DNA of 64,000 nucleotides from NCBI GenBank assembly GCA_002786065.1, contig NHNY01000021.1:1-64000 (forward strand). The letters are read 5' to 3'. The notes below the pieces were generated by a model that saw nothing but the letters and a program-made list of their open reading frames with translations, did no database searches and was not told where the DNA came from. Position 1 is the first letter of the stretch. Every line of letters starts with the position of its first letter. Shown one piece after another: positions 34,928 to 46,391 of this stretch. Source of the stretch: Microcyclospora pomicola (taxonomy: Eukaryota > Ascomycota > Dothideomycetes > Capnodiales). A program made the position numbers and the translations under genes.

Positions 34928-37807
34928 TCACCGCTCCTTCTTCAACGCCTCCTTGACCTCGCGCACAAACTGTTTCTTATGCACAAGCCCGACGAAGCGG
35001 CCCTCGCGCAGGACGCAGATGTAGCGCAGGCCGAGCTTGACGAAGCACTCGAACACGAGGTCCATGGGGCTGCAGATGTCGAGGGCGACGGGCGAGCCGT
35101 CGATGAACGGGGTGAAGTCCGTAGGGTCGGCATTCGGGGCGCCGTGCAGGAAGGGGCGGCGCAGGTCGGCGAGGAAGGCTTCGTGGTCATCGTCGTCATC
35201 GTCGTCATCGTCATCGTTGTCGTTCGAGCGTAACCCGGTGCGGAGCCAGTGGGCTTGCGAGCTCATCAGACATAGCGTGTCGTCTTCGGTCTCGAGGCGG
35301 TCGAGCGCGAATTCGAGGTCGGGAGCGGGGATGAGACCGACGAGGATGCCATAGCGGACAATGGGCGCCCCGCCATCGAGCTCGCCAGCCATATGGAGGT
35401 GGTTGAGCTTCTCTCGAAGTTCGGAGGCGGGGACGAGTGGAGCAGCAGAGATGTCGATGCACTGCGAGGGGCTGAAGTGAGGCGTGATGTCGCCCAGGTC
35501 GCCGGTGAAGATAGGTCGCGCTTTAGCATCTAGGTACGGATAGGAGTTCATATCTGTAAGGAGATCGTAAATGCTGAGAGGCTCGAGAGCATCGGCAGTC
35601 CATTTTGCCGTCAGCACGCCCAAGGAGAATGGCAGAACATGTTCGAGGCTGCCAGTCATCTCGAACAGAATGACCGCGAGCGTTACAGAGAGACGAGTCA
35701 CGCCGCACATGGTCGCACCTGCTGCCACGAGCGCGTACACTCCGGGCACCACACAAGACTCAGGGTTCCCGTCGTTCGGACAAGAAGCGAACAGAGCAGT
35801 GTCTGGGAATGACAGAGCCACAAGCTGTACACAGTGTCCGACCATACGGCCCAAGAGACCACCAACCACCATTGAAGGGACGTAAATGCCAGCAGGCACC
35901 TTGATCCCGAACGTGACGATCGTCAAAGCCGCCTTGACCACGAACGCAAGGCCAAGGTACCCCAGCGTGGTCGGGATACGTTCCTGCGTAGGACATAGTC
36001 CATGGCCGGACGAGGAGAAGCTATCACACGGTGCCGCCAGCTCATAGAGCAGCTCCGCGACTGGTATCCTGGTGTACCGATTCCAGAAACTGACCAGCCC
36101 GGTCACGAGGGCCACCAGCACCACCTCAAAGACAGGGTACTTCTTTATTGCCGAAACGCGACGGAACGTGGTGGCCCATATACGACTGGCTTTGATGAAG
36201 AGTGCTCCCATAGCTCCACCAAGCATACCGAGTAAGATGAAGATGAGCAGCTCGAAAAGTTTCCAATCGATGATGTAGCGAACCTCAAACAGCACAATCT
36301 TACCCGTGCCGTACGGATCAAGGAACTTGAGTGAAAGAGCGGCCGCGATGCAGCAGAAGAAGGTACGGAACAGCGTCTTTGGCGGAAAGTAGTACGAGAC
36401 CTCTTCAAGACTGAAGAGTACTCCGCCGATGGGAGCCCCGAAAGCTACTGCGACGCCAGCCGCTGCCGATGCAGAGAGCACTTCTCGACGTTTGCCGTCG
36501 TTGGTCCGGTATTTAGCAAACAGACGACAGGCAATGTTTCCGATGCAGGTCGAGATGTGTACGTACGGACCCTCTTTGCCTAGAGAAAGTCCGGAAGCGA
36601 CGCTGAGAATGAGTCCCAACGTCTTGCAGACGAGTGTGTTTAGACCTAGATAGCCGTGAAGCACAAATCCGGATAGAATGACCTTGACCTCCGCCACTCC
36701 GCTGCCAGCAGCTGGATAGTAGACGACAGGAGGGCGTTTTGAGGCTGCTTCAAAGTGTCGAGTCGGGCTCAGACTATCCTTACGATCATCTCTGACATGT
36801 GGTTGCTGCCTCTCCGCTCCCAGATTCTCATCGAGAGTGGAAAGCGAGACGGCCGAGGAGATCTTGGTCTTAGTACATAGCGTGATGAGGCAGGCAAGCG
36901 TGGCCAGCAGCACCACCCAGACCATATACGCCGCGAAGTCCAGCCATACCTCGTCCACTCCATCTTCGCGGTGCAGCACCGTAGACCAACGCCGCCAGTC
37001 CTCGCAAGCACTGACGCCGTCACAACACCGCCGCTTGCTGTTCCACCAGCCCGACCGACAGTACCCTGTCTTGTAGTCGAAGATGGCCGACTCACTGACA
37101 TCGATCAAGAACGCACACCCAGCCGTAAGCACCCCGATGATGGCCACAATGATCCAGCCCTGAGCGCTATCGAAGAGCGCCGCGACGCGTCCCTTGAAGT
37201 CTTTGCGGCTCCGCAGCTCTTTGACCCGATACGCGTCCGCAATGCTATCCTGCACCCAGTCCGTCGACGTGAACTGGTCGTACCACACACGATCGTCACC
37301 GAATCGAGCCTGCTTGCTTTTCTGGCTCGAGTGCACACTACCGTCATGCTTCAGCGCCTGCGTCAGGCGGAACGCGAACGAGCCTGACCGGCTGTGATTC
37401 CGGCGGCCGACGCTGCGGTAGCTATGTTGTCGGTTGAGGTATCGAGGCGTGCTGGGCATGCTGAGCGGCAGCGTATTGTAGCTGTTCTGCAGGGCATCTT
37501 CGGGGTTAAGGAGAGCAGATCGCTCGTGGGGGACTTGTGGAGTCGAGAGGCCTCGTGAGAGAATGCCCGGACGGTGTCGAGGGGTGGCTAGGTGAGGGGT
37601 GCGAGACGTGCTCGGATCAGACTCGCTCGAGTCGTGGTTCGTATTATGTGGTTCATCGTTGCTTCCACGGCGGGAGGAATTCACCGAGTGGGACATCTGC
37701 TCGGGCTGCTGGTGTTGGTGAAGGCGAGGAGCATGGTGAGATGCACCTCTCTGGAAACCCGAAGACGAGAGTGTATGGAGGGGCCAGCGGTATATCTGTT
37801 CGGTCAT
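34928..37807 (-). CDS. CLC family chloride/proton exchanger (Gef1/CLC-3 type)
   Basis: A 959-residue intronless protein. A long polar cytosolic head of about 150 residues precedes FKGRVAALFDSAQGWIIVAIIG, the first helix. Signature motifs include GSGVAEVKVILSGF, GKEGPYVHIS (near residue 410, carrying the gating glutamate) and GAPIGGVLFSLEEVSYYF (near residue 460, carrying the second, proton-pathway glutamate). Both glutamates mark antiporters rather than channels, so a Cl-/H+ exchanger of Golgi, endosome or vacuole is predicted. Later pieces are GIKVPAGIYVPSMVVGGLLGR and GVTRLSVTLAVILFEMTG. Two CBS domains occupy about 760-959 and end in ICVLREGRFVGLVHKKQFVREV. A poly-Asp run sits between the two CBS halves. 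The next in-frame Met is at residue 38. Confidence 0.93.
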   Translation of the reverse strand: MTEQIYRWPLHTLSSSGFQRGASHHAPRLHQHQQPEQMSHSVNSSRRGSNDEPHNTNHDSSESDPSTSRTPHLATPRHRPGILSRGLSTPQVPHERSALLNPEDALQNSYNTLPLSMPSTPRYLNRQHSYRSVGRRNHSRSGSFAFRLTQALKHDGSVHSSQKSKQARFGDDRVWYDQFTSTDWVQDSIADAYRVKELRSRKDFKGRVAALFDSAQGWIIVAIIGVLTAGCAFLIDVSESAIFDYKTGYCRSGWWNSKRRCCDGVSACEDWRRWSTVLHREDGVDEVWLDFAAYMVWVVLLATLACLITLCTKTKISSAVSLSTLDENLGAERQQPHVRDDRKDSLSPTRHFEAASKRPPVVYYPAAGSGVAEVKVILSGFVLHGYLGLNTLVCKTLGLILSVASGLSLGKEGPYVHISTCIGNIACRLFAKYRTNDGKRREVLSASAAAGVAVAFGAPIGGVLFSLEEVSYYFPPKTLFRTFFCCIAAALSLKFLDPYGTGKIVLFEVRYIIDWKLFELLIFILLGMLGGAMGALFIKASRIWATTFRRVSAIKKYPVFEVVLVALVTGLVSFWNRYTRIPVAELLYELAAPCDSFSSSGHGLCPTQERIPTTLGYLGLAFVVKAALTIVTFGIKVPAGIYVPSMVVGGLLGRMVGHCVQLVALSFPDTALFASCPNDGNPESCVVPGVYALVAAGATMCGVTRLSVTLAVILFEMTGSLEHVLPFSLGVLTAKWTADALEPLSIYDLLTDMNSYPYLDAKARPIFTGDLGDITPHFSPSQCIDISAAPLVPASELREKLNHLHMAGELDGGAPIVRYGILVGLIPAPDLEFALDRLETEDDTLCLMSSQAHWLRTGLRSNDNDDDDDDDDDDHEAFLADLRRPFLHGAPNADPTDFTPFIDGSPVALDICSPMDLVFECFVKLGLRYICVLREGRFVGLVHKKQFVREVKEALKKER
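35186..35222 (-). repeat. In-frame Asp-codon microsatellite within the CLC gene
   Basis: A run of GAC/GAT codons on the minus strand encodes an N-D-D-rich patch of about twelve Asp between the CBS halves. Such repeats vary in length between strains. Here they alter only a flexible linker. Confidence 0.75.
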
Positions 37808-38942
37808 GCAGTGGTGTAAGCTAGACAGCAGAGCAGGTGATGGTCAGCATAGACCAATACCGTCGATACCTAGTCACAAGATCGTCGCCGCAGGGTCGCA
37901 GAACGGCGTCTCGAGTCCGAAGGGATAAGGTAGATAGGAATGCAGACGGAACAAAGGAAAATGAATATGCTGGAGAGAGATAACGTGTTTCAAGCAGCAC
38001 ACCTCCTTACTGTAGTCGTCAAACTGTATGGTAGCACAGATAGGTACATGTATCTTGGTGTAATGTCAACATTAGACGAGCTGCATCGTCACATGTGAAA
38101 TGAAGCTGTACGAGCGTCACGGGCCACGAACAGAAATGACTCGACTAGCTAAGACAGCCTGTCTCCTCATGACTACATGTCTTTGCCGCCGCACCCGTTC
38201 ATCATCTATACTTGGGCCACAAAAGAACACCTACCAATAGCAAAGTTGCAGAGGCATCAAGGTCACATATATGAGATACATGCACACTCTACAGCACAGG
38301 GCATGTAAACAAAAGCAGGTCGCATTTGTATGTAGGATATCATTTCGTATTCATCCTGGTCCCCGCGTAACCCCTCCATGACCCTGCAGCAGACACCGCG
38401 TTCGAACCCTGGCGACAAGTGCCGAACGTCAAGGGTCAAGGATCATCATTGCTTGGGTACCTTATGGACACGATCCATGGCGCGACAAGTCTATTTGGAT
38501 GATTGATAGATATCTCTCCGATCACGTATTTACCTACATTACTGAGCGAGGCAAAACGATGAGAGCCAAATGTTTCGGATGGATATTCAAGCCCCATCAT
38601 AAGGACTCCAACGACCTCTTGCTCTCTACCTAGTCTATCTTACTGGCCATGTAGGTGCGCAGCTCGCAACAATCCTCGATGCACCTCTTGTCCGTTCGGC
38701 CGTAGGGATCTATCTCATGAGGCATCATGCGGTGTCTGATGTCAAAACGCCAAAATACAAGAAAAGTCTTCCATCCCAGGAATGCAAAACAAAGAGATGC
38801 TCAATGGACCTGTAGGACCCTCATCTTACTCCCAATCAAAAATGCTCGCTGATGCTGTGTGGATGTCAAAAGCAAATGCGCCACGCCGAATGCAGTCCCA
38901 TGTCATAATGCGCGTGCTTCGAGATGTTCCTCCGCTCATCGT
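37808..38942. other. Intergenic, about 1.1 kb
   Basis: Promoter of the CLC gene and 3' flank of the Flc-like gene. A GTTCGAACC at about 38400 looks like a tRNA B-box, but no acceptor or anticodon stem can be built. No gene recognised. Confidence 0.45.
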
Positions 38943-41900
38943 TCACTTCCTACTTGTATCTCCGTCCCCAGATCGCTTAGATCCCGAGCCCAACCACTCG
39001 TCCATTTCCTGAGCGGGGGTCAATGGATGATACCCGCCTGTCCTCTTCTTGCCGGTAGGTGTTTCGGCCAAATTTTCAGAGCTTCCGTGACGTGATCCGA
39101 GGGGTGTCAGGTTGCGGCTTGCAGGACGCGAACCTTGCGAATCCGCGCGAGGCCGCACCGTCGGCGAAGGAACCATACCAATCGCCTCACGGCTAGATCT
39201 ATCGCCACCAGTCTGTAGCGCATCGTCACCAGACTTGGATCGAGGCTTGGGGTTGGAGAGCCTTACTGTCTTGGAAGGAGTCCTGGTGTGTACGCTTTGA
39301 GGACGAGCTGGACCGACAGTGGGTGACCTCTCTTCGTCCGACACAGTCCTGGACATATCTATCGGCGGCATCGTCAAATCCATTTCTTGAAAATCTCTTG
39401 CACTCCAACTAGGCCGATGTGGCCGTGCACCGAATGGTAGGCTTGTCCGGCTCACGCTATTGACACTTGCTGCTCTGCTTCGACCGACGGGTGACGGCAC
39501 TTCATTCCGCATCATGCTATAAGGACGTGTAGGTGTGCCGTCAAGCATGGGATGTTGAGAGTTCACCTCAGAACGCATCTCTGAAGTGAAGTCACTGTCT
39601 TCATCTTCAATCTTGGCCAGACGTCGGACGTTCCTCATCTCAAAGTATGGCTCTTTGGGCTCCTCGAGCTCCGGTGGAGGTAGAGGTGCTTTCTTCGGCT
39701 TGGGTTCTGGAGGCAGGTCATTTACCACGCGATCGAGATGATTGAAGTATTTCTCGCGCATGTTGGCCCATCGTCTCGGCCTGAATTCCTCACGATTACG
39801 TGAGACGGACATGTAAGTGCTAATGACACCAACGATGATAGCGATCATGGTGATGATGGTTAGTATGCCTTGGATGACGACGATGATGATTCCGATGGCA
39901 GTCGTGATGATGCGCTGGACGTTGAATCGAACGTCAAAAGCAGCCGATAATGCGACTGTGGCAATCTTGCTGAAGCTCAAGCAGTAGACGACCAACGTGT
40001 TGAGTCGACGGCCTTCGAAAGGCTTGGCCCACAAGATGAAGACGAAAGCGAGGCATTCAATGACAAGAAGTCCAAATACCTGCACGAGTGGCGAGCCGGA
40101 AGCTCCTCCATAGAAGACAGCTCGTAAGAACTCATACACAGCCCAAGCGGAGAAGAACCACCAACGGGACCGGCGGAAGCGTGCAGCCAGCCAACCGTGC
40201 TTCATGATGTATTTCTCATCATCGTGAATGTTGTATGTCTGATCAGCCTCGGGCTCCTCGAAGTTCACACTCATAATGCTCCTCATGCGAGCCCATGAAA
40301 GCTTCGGCCTCTGCTTGGTTTCTGGCGCCTCTAGGGCTGCGTCGGACGGTGCCTCGAGATCCTGTCGATCGTGGTTTCTTCTGACTCTGTACCATGGCAT
40401 TCTACCACCCATAAGCTTGGTGCGCTCGACTTGAAAGCGAGAAGTAGAGATGTGATCATCATTTTCCTTTGTCTTCTTGGCCAGCACAGCCTGGAGCGTT
40501 AAGACAGGCACTCCAATCAGGAAGATGACAAAGATGATGGCCGCAATAGCTTTCACGCCTTTCGAAGACGAGTAGGTGAATTGGAAGATGCTGAGGAACA
40601 TCATCATGAAGAAAGCCAGGTAGAAGGTTCGCAGGGCAAGAGAGCGGGTGTAAAGTAGCCAGTGGTCGCGGAAGAACTGCAGGCGATCTCGCTTGATGGC
40701 CTTGACGCGAGCAAGACCCTCTAGCAACCATTTGAAGGAAACAATGGTCGCAAGCAGCAGGACAAAGAGGATCAGAAACCATAAAAGACCAGTCATGAAA
40801 GCGTTGCTTGCAGGGATATTCTCTTCAGCAAGTGTTCCAGCAAATCCAGAGTAGTTGCCTGGAAGTGGGAGTCCAGCAGCCACAGGGCCTCCATACCAGC
40901 TGTACGCAGCAGATGAATTGGCGACCTCGCGACTATGTATGCGTCGGCCGATGGCATTCTTCACCGCACCTCGATGTGGTAGGAGGCCAGGTACACGACC
41001 AAAGACATGGCCGCCTATGTCGCGGATATGTGAGGTCCTGGCTGCCAACTCGGTGCCGGATGCAAGCGCTCGTTTGTAGATCTGGCTAATGTCGACATTG
41101 GCGCCAAGATTGTCTTGCGTTGAGCCGGTAGCAGCTGCGCCCACTTCGGAAGTGTTGCCTACATTGTTTCCGATCAACTTATCGATACTGCTTTGCATGC
41201 TCGAGCTGTAGATCATGCCTCCAGCCCAAGCAAAGTTGCTCCACCATGCGGGCAGGACGGAAGGCCAATTCACAGATAATGCGCCGGTGAAGTAGATATG
41301 CTGGAAAACAGCGAAGACTACGCCCACGGATAACGAGTGTGCATAATGGAGCCTCATGGTCGGAACTGCCTCGCCGTACGCCGCGGTGAGGAAGGAGGCG
41401 CATAGAGCAACAAACGTGAAAATTCCCAACACACTCCCCACCGACTCGGGCTGACTGAAAGAGTTGCCGTTGGTGAGCGAGGCGGAGAAGCAGGCGATCT
41501 CACTCTCAGTTTCGTTGGCGTAGATACGGAGGATCGCCTGACCTTCGAAATCTGGAATGCTCAAAGCAATGTTTGGAATACTGGCAACATCCGACGTGGA
41601 GACCGGAATGATGTCGATCGCTTCAATAGGAACACTGCTGTTGGCAGGGCATAGACTGGGGATATTGGCTGCACACGGGTCGACAGTCAATTCGAATCTG
41701 CTTTCACCGTAGGCAAAAACTGCAATATACATCATCAGGGCCGCATTTCGGAACCCGGAGCTGCCTTCCAAGTGGAACAGCACCGTCATGTTGTCCTTGT
41801 AGTATGCAGCATCGAAGCGAGTCAGGTTGATGAGACTGTTTCCGAGGCAGTCGCCAAAGCCTTGGGTGTACAGAGCAGGCTGACGGTCGTCCTCGAGATA

Positions 41901-42029
41901 TACTGTGGTTGTGCCATCGTTGTATGTGACGTACTGCGTTGCATCTGCGCTACTATTGTCCGCCAGAGTCGGTCGACTGAAACTCAGCAACACCAGCCCC
42001 GCCAGCAATGCGGGCGATGTCCAGAACAT
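38943..42029 (-). CDS. Flc/TRP-like (Pkd2-type) fungal membrane protein
   Basis: A 1028-residue single-exon protein. The signal peptide is MFWTSPALLAGLVLLSFSRPTLA. An ML-like luminal domain (about 24-215) carries Cys residues and sequons, with FGDCLGNSLINLTRFDAAYY and NMTVLFHLEGSSG. A TRP-like channel domain of about nine helices follows (for example GSVLGIFTFVALCASFLTAA, FLILFVLLLATIVSFKWLLEGL, FYLAFFMMMFLSIFQFTYSS, IVGVISTYMSV). The order matches the fungal Flc/Pkd2/spray family, implicated in FAD import into the ER, calcium homeostasis and wall integrity. The cytosolic tail (about 755-1028) is Pro/Ser/Arg-rich and probably phosphoregulated. The identification is to family level; transported substrate is disputed for the family. 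Divergent from the GH76 gene 2.8 kb away. Confidence 0.9.
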   Translation of the reverse strand: MFWTSPALLAGLVLLSFSRPTLADNSSADATQYVTYNDGTTTVYLEDDRQPALYTQGFGDCLGNSLINLTRFDAAYYKDNMTVLFHLEGSSGFRNAALMMYIAVFAYGESRFELTVDPCAANIPSLCPANSSVPIEAIDIIPVSTSDVASIPNIALSIPDFEGQAILRIYANETESEIACFSASLTNGNSFSQPESVGSVLGIFTFVALCASFLTAAYGEAVPTMRLHYAHSLSVGVVFAVFQHIYFTGALSVNWPSVLPAWWSNFAWAGGMIYSSSMQSSIDKLIGNNVGNTSEVGAAATGSTQDNLGANVDISQIYKRALASGTELAARTSHIRDIGGHVFGRVPGLLPHRGAVKNAIGRRIHSREVANSSAAYSWYGGPVAAGLPLPGNYSGFAGTLAEENIPASNAFMTGLLWFLILFVLLLATIVSFKWLLEGLARVKAIKRDRLQFFRDHWLLYTRSLALRTFYLAFFMMMFLSIFQFTYSSSKGVKAIAAIIFVIFLIGVPVLTLQAVLAKKTKENDDHISTSRFQVERTKLMGGRMPWYRVRRNHDRQDLEAPSDAALEAPETKQRPKLSWARMRSIMSVNFEEPEADQTYNIHDDEKYIMKHGWLAARFRRSRWWFFSAWAVYEFLRAVFYGGASGSPLVQVFGLLVIECLAFVFILWAKPFEGRRLNTLVVYCLSFSKIATVALSAAFDVRFNVQRIITTAIGIIIVVIQGILTIITMIAIIVGVISTYMSVSRNREEFRPRRWANMREKYFNHLDRVVNDLPPEPKPKKAPLPPPELEEPKEPYFEMRNVRRLAKIEDEDSDFTSEMRSEVNSQHPMLDGTPTRPYSMMRNEVPSPVGRSRAASVNSVSRTSLPFGARPHRPSWSARDFQEMDLTMPPIDMSRTVSDEERSPTVGPARPQSVHTRTPSKTVRLSNPKPRSKSGDDALQTGGDRSSREAIGMVPSPTVRPRADSQGSRPASRNLTPLGSRHGSSENLAETPTGKKRTGGYHPLTPAQEMDEWLGSGSKRSGDGDTSRK

Positions 42030-44850
42030 CCTGATTTTTCCCAGTGAGCATGAGCGATGGGAGTTCCTGTGCCAGTGCTGGTAGAGGCACTACACGAGGA
42101 GGTAGCGAACGGCAAGTGGTCGACCGTGCTCGGTGGATGTAGGTGAGGGTTTGGGTGCAGGATCGAGGTGGTCGCTGTCACCAGGACAGGACAAGAAGAC
42201 GAAGCGGTGGTGGTGCTGGTGCTCCGCCGTGAACGTCATGAACGGTCGAAAGGTCTATAGCGACAGGACCGAAGACTCCATGTAGGTTTGGTAGAGCGTG
42301 ACTTGGGGAAGTAGTGGCCGCGGCGACTGTTGAGCGTCTCTTGGAAGTCGCATGCAAGATCGAAGCTTAGGTCATAGCGATCGGGCTCAGATTTCGGGCG
42401 CACCAAGACGAGAGGACGCTATGCAATGCTTCGATAAGGTAATATAGGAGCACAAGAGCACGCACGCTCGTCGGTGGATGTGCGAGGTGGTGAGCAGTCC
42501 GGAATGGGCGGAATGGTGGTCTGGTGGTGAGCGTAGAGAAGTACGTGCGCCAATAAAAGTAACGCCGAGCGTCTGGAACTTGTGGCTGGGCGTGGGACTA
42601 TACGTTAATGATGATGCTGGAAACAGGTTCTGCGCCGATAATCATTCACTTCACCTCACGTGCACGGCATCTACAGACTTGGGTCTCTGGATGTTAAGGT
42701 AATATTGTAGTATGGTATACAACGAGCGACGTTTGCTTCCACGCTGCCTTCAACAGGTGCACAGCATCTACGGCATGCACCATCCCGTTCTTACTGTGCA
42801 CTGTGGACCCTGCTCACTTGCCGATCCACGATCCTTCACCGTTACGCAGACGCCGCGTCACTATGGGATGTGCAACTTTCCAACCATCATTATTGATCAG
42901 GTTATTATCCACTACATAAGGCATGCTGACTTGACCGCGCATGACAGATGTGCCGCTTCGATTGTTGGGTCGAGCATGTTGGCTTGCATGGTTCCCCGCC
43001 ACTTCTCTCATGCATCATCGACTCTACTGCACAACTTCACCGACAGTCGAACCGCAAGCAAGCTTTCACCCGCGGAGCAGCGCTAGTTCCTGTGCCATGT
43101 GGCTGCTCAAACTCTACCCATCACATCCATCCTGGATCTCCGAGGCCAGCATTTCAGCAGAAAATGTCCCATTCCCACCCTTTTCAGCATCTCTCAATGT
43201 GGTGAGTAGACGAAAGATGCATCTTCAGAAACCATCGCCCCGTTATCGCCAGGCCTCGTGCCGATACTGGATGTGAATGTAGCGTCGAAAGGCACTACAA
43301 TCAAGGAACTACGTCCGCCACGTCATCCAGAATCGCGTCTTCTGTGCCGGATCTTCCGAAGCTTTTACTTCAGATCTCACCCATGGCTGTAATTAAACCT
43401 CAGCCATCTGCATCACACCAAAACTCTGCTCCCCCGCATCTCTCACATGCTCAAGCAGCCATGGCCGGTGTCTCTTGAGATGTGTACCTCATCTTCGTTT
43501 CCAGACTCCACCCAAACAGTGTGGCGCCGCCTGGTCCAAACCGACTGTCAAATCCATGTGAAGATCACTGTTGGGCGACTCGTACATTGGCGATGCCTCC
43601 ATGTACAGGACAAGCCGCAACGAGGACTTCCCAATCCAGCTTCCACACGGATCATGGAGCGATGCATGTTCAGGGGCAGAATCAAGAACTCGAGCCACCT
43701 GAACTCCGTTAGCTTATCTTGGCTACATGTAGTCGTCAACGATGACATTGCAAGTTGACCGTGTCGGCTTGGCCCTTCGTGAGATGTAGACACTGGGCTG
43801 CCACGGAACTTCACAAATACAAGCCTTGCGGATGCACATGACCCGCATGCATCGACGAGTGACATTCGCCTTCATGAGATGTGAAAGTCTTGACGAGACT
43901 TGACGGCACATGTTACTTACTAACCAGGATATCTTGCTATGCATCTAGAAAAACATTGCAGCCACTGTCCATGAATAGGAACGACCTTCTATGTCCGTGG
44001 GTAACAGCTCGCTCACAAGGCACATTATCTTCGAGTCTGCATCCAGGCTGCAACAAGCTGGCCCCCAAGCATTCAACCAGCATCAGCTTGAAGTTAGGCT
44101 AAGATTCATGCCTGAAGTGTTTGGCATATGCATATCGCATCGTAGATCTGCCTTGTACCTAGATGTAGACTTCGATCAGGACACCATTTTATGCATATCA
44201 CAGTCTTCAGTAGCGGTACGGTAGAAGGTCATGGTAGATCATATCTTCTCACATCAGATGCTCCATCTACTTCAAGACAATGCCTCATCGTCCGGAAGAG
44301 TAAAGATGTATCTTGCAACTGCAGTCGGTGGAGTGTGATGCACAACACGTGTTTCGATGTGTATCTCACGTGTTGATACCAATTAGGAACGGAAGCATTC
44401 CACGATAGCCGCGCTAATGAGGCTGACAGCAGAGAAGGAATGCAACCACACTCGCTCCCTCCTGTCGTGCCCAGACATGCCCAGCATCTTGGCTGCACTG
44501 CGCCACAACATCCTGCGGTTGACTATGGCAGCAGCTGCTACGATGTCTCCTGCGCGCTCTTCACATCCGCAGACGTGTCGAATCTTGACCCTGTTGCTGT
44601 TGAACCCTCCTTGATCGCCTCTGCCCCTGCCACCGCACCTGCTGCACGATTGCCGGCATTGTTCACTACATCCTAGCCCGCAGCCTCGTCCCGCCCTCGA
44701 CCCGACGACCATCGCGAACGACTTTGCATGAGATATTTGGGTGGTGTGAGAGGTCGCGATTGAGCACAAAAGAGCCAGCACAGCAGCCTCGCTTTGCGCT
44801 TAGCAAGATATCCTTCGAGGACAGTTAATACCCAGCACAACATAAAAGTC
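42030..44850. other. Long divergent intergenic region, about 2.8 kb
   Basis: Lies between the Flc-like and GH76 starts. I find no protein family, tRNA or transposon in it. ORFs up to about 130 codons overlap without recognisable composition. Its length is unusual for this window. It may hold regulatory DNA for two envelope genes or an unrecognised non-coding RNA. Confidence 0.4.
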
Positions 44851-46391
44851 ATGAGGCTATGTAAGCTGGGAACGAGTGCATTATGTGGTATCATACTGAG
44901 CGCACCATTCGCGAGTGCCGTCGAGCTCACAATCGATGATTCGAGTATGTCCCACAATCCCATATGCTATTGGACGAATGCGAAAGTGCTGAGACGAGAC
45001 AGGTTCAATAAAATCCGCAGCTCTCACCGTCGCAAAGGGCATGCTGAACTATTACCATGGAGACGAGTACGGAGGCACCCCAGGAATTCTACCACAGCCT
45101 TATTACTGGTGGGAAGCAGGCGCCATGTTTGGAAGCCTGATCGATTACTGGTACTATACGGATGACGACCAATTCAACGATATCACAACCGCAGCCATGC
45201 AATTTCAAGTAGGTGTGGATGATAGCTTCCAGCCCCAAAACCAGACCCGATCCCTGGGAAATGATGATCAAGGATTTTGGGGTCTCGCTGCGATGCGTGC
45301 CGCAGAAGTCAAATTTCCCAATCCACCGGCTGATCAACCTCAATGGCTCGCGCTGGCGCAAGGTGTCTTCAACTCTCAAGCACCGCGTTGGGAGCTCGCG
45401 ACCTGCGCTGGTGGCTTGCGGTGGCAAATTTACACGTTCAATGCTGGATATGATTACAAGAACTCCATCTCTAACGGCATTTTCTTCAACCTCGGAGCGC
45501 GACTCGGCTTCTACACCAAGAATCAGACCTACTTCGACTGGGCAGAGAAGACGTGGACCTGGACAGCTTCTGTTGGTCTTCTCAATGACACTGGTGACAG
45601 CATCTTGGTCTATGACGGCGCCGACACCACCTCCAACTGTACTGGCATAAACGAGCAGCTGTGGTCATACAACACTGGTATATATCTGCATGGCGCTGCA
45701 TTCATGTGGAACCAGGTAAGTCTCCTACACCCTAGCCCCGCAACTCATACTGATTGTCCCACAGACGAATGGCACCGCTCGGCAAACGTGGGAAGGCCGT
45801 GTTCGTCGTCTGGTTGCCGGCGCGACAAGTCAGTTCTTCAACGACAACGGCATCATGATAGAAGATTGCGAGGCGACCGTACAATGCAATACCGATCAAC
45901 TTTCATTCAAGGCATATCTCTCCCGCTGGATGGCTGCTAGCATCAAAGTCGCACCTTTCGTCGAACCGCTCGTACAGACCCTGCTTCAAAATTCTGCTGT
46001 AGCAGCAGCAAAAAGCTGTAGCGGTGGATCAGATGGGGTGACTTGCGGTGTTCAATGGACAACCGGATCATGGGATGGCGTGTATGGTGTCGGACAGCAA
46101 ATGAGTGCTCTAGAGGTCATCCAAGGATTGCTGATTGATTCCGTGCCTGGGCCCGTCAGCAACGAGACTGGTGGTATCTCGGTCGGTGATCCGACTGCCG
46201 GAACAGGCACCAGTCTGACCGCTAATCCTTTGCGAACAATCACAACGGCAGACCGTGCTGGTGCTGGTATCCTCACAGCGCTTGTCCTTGGAGGATGGCT
46301 AGGATGGTATACACCCCTCATCCTTTCCCTGCCCTTTGACAAGATTCTACTGACTGACTTGTGTCGCAGTGCATATTGGATGATCTCATGA
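44851..46391 (+). CDS. GH76 alpha-1,6-mannanase, Dfg5/Dcw1 type
   Basis: Four exons, 44851-44944, 45003-45715, 45765-46306 and 46370-46391, give about 456 residues. The signal peptide is [23 protein letters not shown]. The GH76 (alpha/alpha)6 barrel shows [33 protein letters not shown], the catalytic pair NDDQ with Asp119 and Asp120, [29 protein letters not shown] and [22 protein letters not shown]. Proteins of this group are GPI-anchored and act on glycan of GPI proteins during transfer to the wall. The last two exons produce a C-terminal hydrophobic tail, [22 protein letters not shown], suited to GPI attachment. Reading through the third intron would add an atypical polar insert, so splicing is preferred (branch-like CTGAC before CGCAG). 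Confidence 0.9.

Noticed and set aside
38395-38415. GTTCGAACCC resembling a tRNA T-loop
   Set aside because: Flanking bases do not pair as a T-stem and no cloverleaf is possible.
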